A stretch of DNA of 64,000 nt, taken from assembly GCA_910577275.1 (NCBI GenBank), contig CAJTMW010000015.1, positions 1 through 64,000 on the forward strand. The letters are read 5' to 3'. Source of the DNA: an uncultured Lachnospiraceae bacterium. GTDB taxonomy: Bacteria > Bacillota > Clostridia > Lachnospirales > Lachnospiraceae. The notes under the pieces are model-generated. The model saw nothing but the letters and a program-made list of their open reading frames with translations, was not told the origin of the DNA and did not search any database. Position numbers and translations under genes: made by a program. Each line of letters opens with the position of its first letter. Position 1 is the stretch's first letter. Below, in pieces: positions 60,637 to 64,000 of the stretch.

Positions 60637-61884
60637 ATGGAGCAAATCATATTCCACATCGACGTAAATTCCGCCTATCTGAGCTGGAGCTCGTTAAAAA
60701 GGCTTGAAAACGGCGACAGTACCGATTTGCGCACGATTCCCGCCATCGTGGGAGGCGACATGGAACGCCGCCACGGCGTGGTGCTTGCCAAATCCATTCC
60801 GGCAAAAAAGTACGGCGTTGTCACAGGCGAGCCCATTGTAAACGCGCTCCGAAAATGTCCTTCCCTTGTAATAGAATCCCCCGACCATGCGCTTTATAAC
60901 CAAAAAAGCCGGGAGCTCATGCATTTTTTGTCCGATATCTGCCCGGAAATCGAGCAGCTCAGCGTGGACGAATGCTTTATGGATTTTACCCCCATAAAAA
61001 ACCGCTACCCCTCCCCGGAGGAGGCCGCGGAAACCATCAAAAACCAGATACGGGACAGCTTTGGCTTTACGGTAAATATCGGGATATCCGATAAGAAGGT
61101 TCTGGCTAAAATGGCCTCCGACTTTAAAAAGCCCGACCTAGTGCACACGTTATATTCCCGGGAAATCGATAAAAAGATGTGGCCTCTGCCTGTTTCTTCC
61201 TTATATATGTGCGGCCATTCAAGCGCAGAGGCGCTTAGGAAGCTGGAAATCAAAACCATAGGGGACCTGGCAAAAACCAGCGAGGAAATTATTGTCTCCC
61301 ATTTAAAAAGCCATGGGCGGCTTCTCTGGGAATACGCCAACGGAATCGATGATTCCACCGTTGCCGCCGCTCCATCGGAAGCAAAAGGAATCGGGAACTC
61401 CATCACTCTGCCGAAGGACGTCACCGAGGAAACGGAAGCCTTTCACTACCTTTTAGCGCTTTCAGACAGCGTAGCCGGACGGCTTCGGAAAGCGGGACAG
61501 CTTGCCGGCATGATAAGCGTGGAAATCAAATACAGCAGCTTTAAAACCGCTTCCCATCAGATGACGCTTACAAATCCCACGAACATCTCGCAGGTGATTT
61601 ACGACGCCTCCTGCCGATTGTTTCTGGAGCTGTGGAACGGCTCGCCCATCCGGCTTTTAGGCGTGCGTTCCTCAAAGCTTGCGGACCCGTCGGAGCCCTC
61701 CCAGCTTTCTTTATTTAATTTCGAACAGACAGACCAATCTGCAAGCCTTCCGGGGAAACCAAAAAACAGCCCCGTTTCTCCCTCCCGGGAAAAACTGGCT
61801 GCCCTTGATAAAACCTTAGATGCCATCCGGCAAAAATATGGAAGTTCCGCCGTTGTACGGGGAAGCTTTTTAAAGGATGATTAG
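60637..61884 (+). CDS. dinB: Y-family DNA polymerase IV
   Basis: A 415-residue translesion polymerase. The start is the ATG at 60637 (MEQIIFHIDVNSAYLSWSS), after AAAGGAG. Catalytic acidic residues lie in FHIDVNSAY (Asp9) and SVDECFMDF. Thumb HhH and little-finger domains follow. A clamp-binding motif QLSLFNF is near residue 370, so it can use the beta sliding clamp. It copies damaged DNA with low fidelity. No LexA box was recognised upstream. Its 3' end overlaps the convergent flavin reductase gene by four bases. Confidence 0.93.
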   Translation: MEQIIFHIDVNSAYLSWSSLKRLENGDSTDLRTIPAIVGGDMERRHGVVLAKSIPAKKYGVVTGEPIVNALRKCPSLVIESPDHALYNQKSRELMHFLSDICPEIEQLSVDECFMDFTPIKNRYPSPEEAAETIKNQIRDSFGFTVNIGISDKKVLAKMASDFKKPDLVHTLYSREIDKKMWPLPVSSLYMCGHSSAEALRKLEIKTIGDLAKTSEEIIVSHLKSHGRLLWEYANGIDDSTVAAAPSEAKGIGNSITLPKDVTEETEAFHYLLALSDSVAGRLRKAGQLAGMISVEIKYSSFKTASHQMTLTNPTNISQVIYDASCRLFLELWNGSPIRLLGVRSSKLADPSEPSQLSLFNFEQTDQSASLPGKPKNSPVSPSREKLAALDKTLDAIRQKYGSSAVVRGSFLKDD

Positions 61885-62453
61885 GAGTTTCTGCGCTTTT
61901 TGACGCTGTAGCCAAAGGTGCCCAGCTTTTCGCCAAGAAGATAGTAGCCTCCGTGGGAATAGGCAATCGGGCATGATTTGTCCAGATAAAAGCGTCCCTT
62001 TTCGTCCATGTACGCCTCGTCCGCATGAACCGCAACAACATCCGCAAGATACATGTCGTGGCTGCCCAGGCGGAGCGTCTGTTTCACACGGCACTCGATA
62101 TTCACCGGGCTTTCCGCAAGAAGCGGAGCCTTCACCGCCTCTCCCGGCAAAAGGTGAAGCTTCATATCTTTAATCTTATCCGTATCCCTTCCGCTTTTTA
62201 CGCCGCAGTAATCCGCAGCCCGCGCCAGCTTCCGGGTAGTCAGGTTGATAACAAACTCTCCCGTTTCTTCAATCATTCCATGGGAGTATCTCTCAGGACG
62301 CACCGAAACAGAGACCATGGGCGGGTCGCTGCACACAGTCCCCGTCCAGGCCACCGTAAATATATTCGGCTTTCCTCCCCTATCTGCCACTGTGACAAGA
62401 ACCGCCGGCAGAGGATAAAGCATATTGCCCGGCTTCCAGCTCTGCTTACTCAT
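61881..62453 (-). CDS. Flavin reductase-like protein (FMN-binding split barrel)
   Basis: A 190-residue FMN-binding protein of the flavin reductase-like family: YPLPAVLVTVADRGGKPNIF, then VSVSVRPERYSHGMI, FVINLTTRKLARAADYCG and YLADVVAVHADEAY. It may reduce flavin for another enzyme or act as a flavoredoxin-like carrier. AAGGGG precedes the ATG. It is transcribed leftward after the coiled-coil gene, ten bases away. Confidence 0.85.
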   Translation of the reverse strand: MSKQSWKPGNMLYPLPAVLVTVADRGGKPNIFTVAWTGTVCSDPPMVSVSVRPERYSHGMIEETGEFVINLTTRKLARAADYCGVKSGRDTDKIKDMKLHLLPGEAVKAPLLAESPVNIECRVKQTLRLGSHDMYLADVVAVHADEAYMDEKGRFYLDKSCPIAYSHGGYYLLGEKLGTFGYSVKKRRNS

Positions 62454-62463
62454 AAAAATCCCC

Positions 62464-63114
62464 TTAAAATAATCCTAAAATCCGCGCGAAGGTAACCGCA
62501 ATATTTGTGAGCGCAATTACCATGGTTATAATGACGCAGACAAACATTGCCTGATTTTTCCGGGCAAGATTATTCTGTCCCTCCTGCAAAAGCGCCGTCT
62601 GCTTGTCCAGCTCCTCAATCATGGATGCCTGCACGTTCCTGTAAACCTTTACGTTATCGGTATGCAGATACTCCTCCAGATTCTGGAACAGCTCCGCCAC
62701 TTTCGTCTGTATATCTGCCAAATCTCTGGTAAGCTTTTCGATATTTTCAGGGTTCTCCTTAATTTCCGCAATTTTGGCAAGTCCCTCGCTCAATGCCTGG
62801 TTGATACCGGCTATGGAACGCTCCGATGTCTCCTTGATTTTGGAAACGGACACGGACTCCACAGTTTCCAGCGTTTTATCCAGCTTTTCATTTGCCTTGG
62901 CGGTCAGCTCCTGTACGCCCTGGGCGCTCTCGATGTTTTTCAGATTCAGCTTGCGCATTTCCTGAAGGCAGTCGTCGTATCTGAGCATCTGGTCTTTGAA
63001 TAAGGTGAGCTGCTTTTCCAGATTTTCAAGCGCCGCCGCGTCCGCCGCCGCATTCGCCCGAATAATTTCCTGTGAATTCAATTTCTGTGAAATTTTGTCC
63101 ATAAAATTATCCAT
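62464..63114 (-). CDS. Coiled-coil protein with C-terminal membrane anchor
   Basis: A 216-residue protein, family not recognised. About residues 15-185 are predicted to be almost wholly alpha-helical and coiled-coil (heptads such as LENLEKQLTLFKDQML and IEKLTRDLADIQTKVAEL). A single membrane segment lies at about 188-208 (MFVCVIITMVIALTNIAVTF). This is a tail-anchored layout with most of the protein in the cytoplasm. The GGAGG site supports the ATG at 63114. It may be a scaffold or chemoreceptor-like structural protein; nothing shows which. Confidence 0.75.
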   Translation of the reverse strand: MDNFMDKISQKLNSQEIIRANAAADAAALENLEKQLTLFKDQMLRYDDCLQEMRKLNLKNIESAQGVQELTAKANEKLDKTLETVESVSVSKIKETSERSIAGINQALSEGLAKIAEIKENPENIEKLTRDLADIQTKVAELFQNLEEYLHTDNVKVYRNVQASMIEELDKQTALLQEGQNNLARKNQAMFVCVIITMVIALTNIAVTFARILGLF

Positions 63115-63262
63115 TGTTTTCCTCCGGGTGTATGATATTGTTTCCTGTATTTTTCTCTTTGTTTTAATATCATATCACTTTCGGCGTATTTTTACAATAA
63201 ACGCTTAATTCCAAATCAAAAATAATAGCGCCGGTTCAGCCTGATAAGTCAATGTAAATAAT

Positions 63263-63294
63263 ATGCACGGAAATCGGTTTTCGGATTCCGGTGA
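63263..63294 (+). repeat. Partial copy of the outer arm of Family 1 copy C
   Basis: TATGCACGGAAATC then GGTTTTCGGATTCCGGTGA matches 60306-60338 (TATGCACGGAAATCaatttc then CGGATTCCGGTGA) and, in reverse, 60544-60560. No inverted partner is seen here, so this is a solitary half. It lies just upstream of the promoter of the Cys/His-rich gene. Confidence 0.65.
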
Positions 63295-63311
63295 ATAATG
63301 CGGCTCAGGGA

Positions 63312-63340
63312 TTGCATATGCGATAAAAGTGGCATATAAT
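63312..63340 (+). promoter_or_regulatory. Promoter of the Cys/His-rich protein gene
   Basis: TTGCAT (63312-63317), a 17-base spacer and a perfect TATAAT (63335-63340), followed by a GGAGG site at 63351 and the ATG at 63364. Confidence 0.75.
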
Positions 63341-63363
63341 AAGAACCAAAGGAGGAAAGTGAA

Positions 63364-63837
63364 ATGGTTTTAAAATCAATACGCAATCTTGTTGCTCTGT
63401 CTCTTGTAGCAATTCTTTTCATCATACCCGGTACGCCGGTTCACGCTGCACCTGACACAGATGTGACGACAGTTGCCGGCCTGTGCGGACACCATGCGGA
63501 GCATACGGCAGAATGTCTGGCAGGAACGCCGTGTTCTCATTTACATACAGAAGACTGCTACAACTTTTCTGCAAGCTGTCTCCATGTTCACACAGACGCC
63601 TGCCGTAGAAACTGTTCTCATATCTGCACCGAAACAAGCGGATGTATTACCTCGCAGCTGGCCTGCTGCCACGAGCATAACAGCGACTGCATCTACGCTG
63701 AGGGCAGCACCTGCAATTTTTCCTGCGATTCCTGCCATGCGGCAAACCAGAGCGGTCAGAGCGCGGGCTATTGCGCTCCCGTCAGACGCGGTAATCATCA
63801 CGGCTCACACCATTCCGGCAGAAGACATCATTGTTAA
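63364..63837 (+). CDS. Secreted Cys/His-rich protein of unknown function
   Basis: A 157-residue exported protein. The signal peptide spans 1-28 (ends TPVHA|AP). The mature part has about 17 cysteines and about as many histidines. Four related units can be seen: CSHLHTEDCY, CLHVHTDACR, CSHICTETSGC and CCHEHNSDCIY, pattern C-x-H-x-H-T-x-D/A-C. The tail is Gly/His/Arg-rich (RRGNHHGSHHSGRRHHC). This suggests metal binding or disulfide-linked surface material, but no family with known function is recognised. It has a good promoter, ribosome site and terminator. Confidence 0.75.
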   Translation: MVLKSIRNLVALSLVAILFIIPGTPVHAAPDTDVTTVAGLCGHHAEHTAECLAGTPCSHLHTEDCYNFSASCLHVHTDACRRNCSHICTETSGCITSQLACCHEHNSDCIYAEGSTCNFSCDSCHAANQSGQSAGYCAPVRRGNHHGSHHSGRRHHC

Positions 63838-63847
63838 GCAGCTATGC

Positions 63848-63876
63848 GGCGGAAGAATTTCTTCCGCCAAAATTTT
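63848..63876 (+). terminator. Terminator after the Cys/His-rich gene
   Basis: GGCGGAAG pairs with CTTCCGCC across five bases and is followed by AAAATTTTT, ten bases after the stop codon. It also lies at the end of the convergent MBL-fold gene. Confidence 0.75.
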
Positions 63877-63877
63877 T

Positions 63878-64000
63878 CTACAAAAAAATCTCGTCCCCGC
63901 TGTGGACATACACAAGCTTCTCCCCCATGCATTCCTTCATTATCTGATAGGGAATTTCTCCCGTACAGTGCCCTGTGTAAAATACGGTATTTCTTTTTTG
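63878..64000 (-). CDS. C-terminal end of an MBL-fold metallohydrolase (partial)
   Basis: The last 40 codons of a leftward gene that enters from the right edge: NTVFYTGHCTGEIPYQIMKE, then GEKLVYVHSGDEIFL and a TAG. The pattern TGHCTG...YVHSGD is typical of the C-terminus of the metallo-beta-lactamase-fold group related to dihydropterin synthases, where the His after TG is a metal or active-site residue. The start is outside the window. Confidence 0.7.
   Translation of the reverse strand, partial: QKRNTVFYTGHCTGEIPYQIMKECMGEKLVYVHSGDEIFL

Noticed and set aside
1..64000. tRNA, rRNA and complete insertion-sequence genes
   Set aside because: No cloverleaf, ribosomal RNA signature or DDE/Y1 transposase reading frame was recognised on either strand by eye. 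A covariance-model search would be decisive.

Overview
The window looks like a chromosomal segment of a gut-type Lachnospiraceae (Clostridia), genus not determined. Evidence: AGGAGG-type ribosome sites, roughly balanced base composition, clostridial gene orders (greA-lysS; dnaE-pfkA-trmH), a SAM-I riboswitch before metK, LplB/LplC-type sugar transport with YesM/YesN-type control, SleB-type and G5/LysM/M23 cell-wall enzymes, and accessory Rpn, Uma2 and AAA/PD-(D/E)XK proteins. No rRNA, tRNA or CRISPR was found.

Layout. 1-260: start of an unidentified leftward gene and repeats beside the lysS 3' end. 0.26-7.7 kb: leftward housekeeping run nfeD-like, SPFH, argF, small conserved protein, dusB, unknown protein, greA, lysS. 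7.7-9.8 kb: repeats around a SleB-type hydrolase. 9.8-17.3 kb: Rpn nuclease, an FtsX-type ABC transporter with its two-component system, and an AAA/PD-(D/E)XK protein. 17.4-23.0 kb: trmH, pfkA, dnaE. 23.4-32.0 kb: two BlaR1/BlaI-like pairs with different operators and no beta-lactamase, enclosing a lipoprotein, a GH43 enzyme and a nitroreductase. 32.2-39.5 kb: an A+T-richer accessory patch with TetR plus a condensation-domain-like protein, a truncated HTH gene, a mobile-element-type protein, a broken DUF2441 gene, MarR plus a PNPOx-like protein, and a BcgI-like restriction-modification system whose specificity gene has an in-frame amber codon. 39.9-53.8 kb: SGNH hydrolase and a seven-gene leftward rhamnoside-type glycan locus. 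54.1-55.4 kb: Uma2 protein and an Rpn remnant. 55.4-64 kb: metK with its riboswitch, murA, M23 peptidase, Y-family polymerase, flavin reductase, a coiled-coil membrane protein, a Cys/His-rich secreted protein and the end of an MBL-fold gene.

The least explained structure is in the repeats. Family 1 (7851-8006, 23145-23201, 23313-23393, 60326-60556) is a set of long hairpins. They share core ends (TTAAG end and CTTCG end), but each copy has its own outer stem, matched between its own two arms and unlike the other copies. Family 2 (9685-9814, 28985-29041, 32040-32213, 51215-51276, 56784-56838) is a palindromic element. Four copies are intergenic, and one lies in frame inside a glycoside hydrolase gene, adding about 20 residues. 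These resemble, but are not obviously identical to, known palindromic or MITE-like repeats. They are the best candidates for something undescribed.

All calls come from reading the sequence and translations. No database search was run, so family names are recognition-based.
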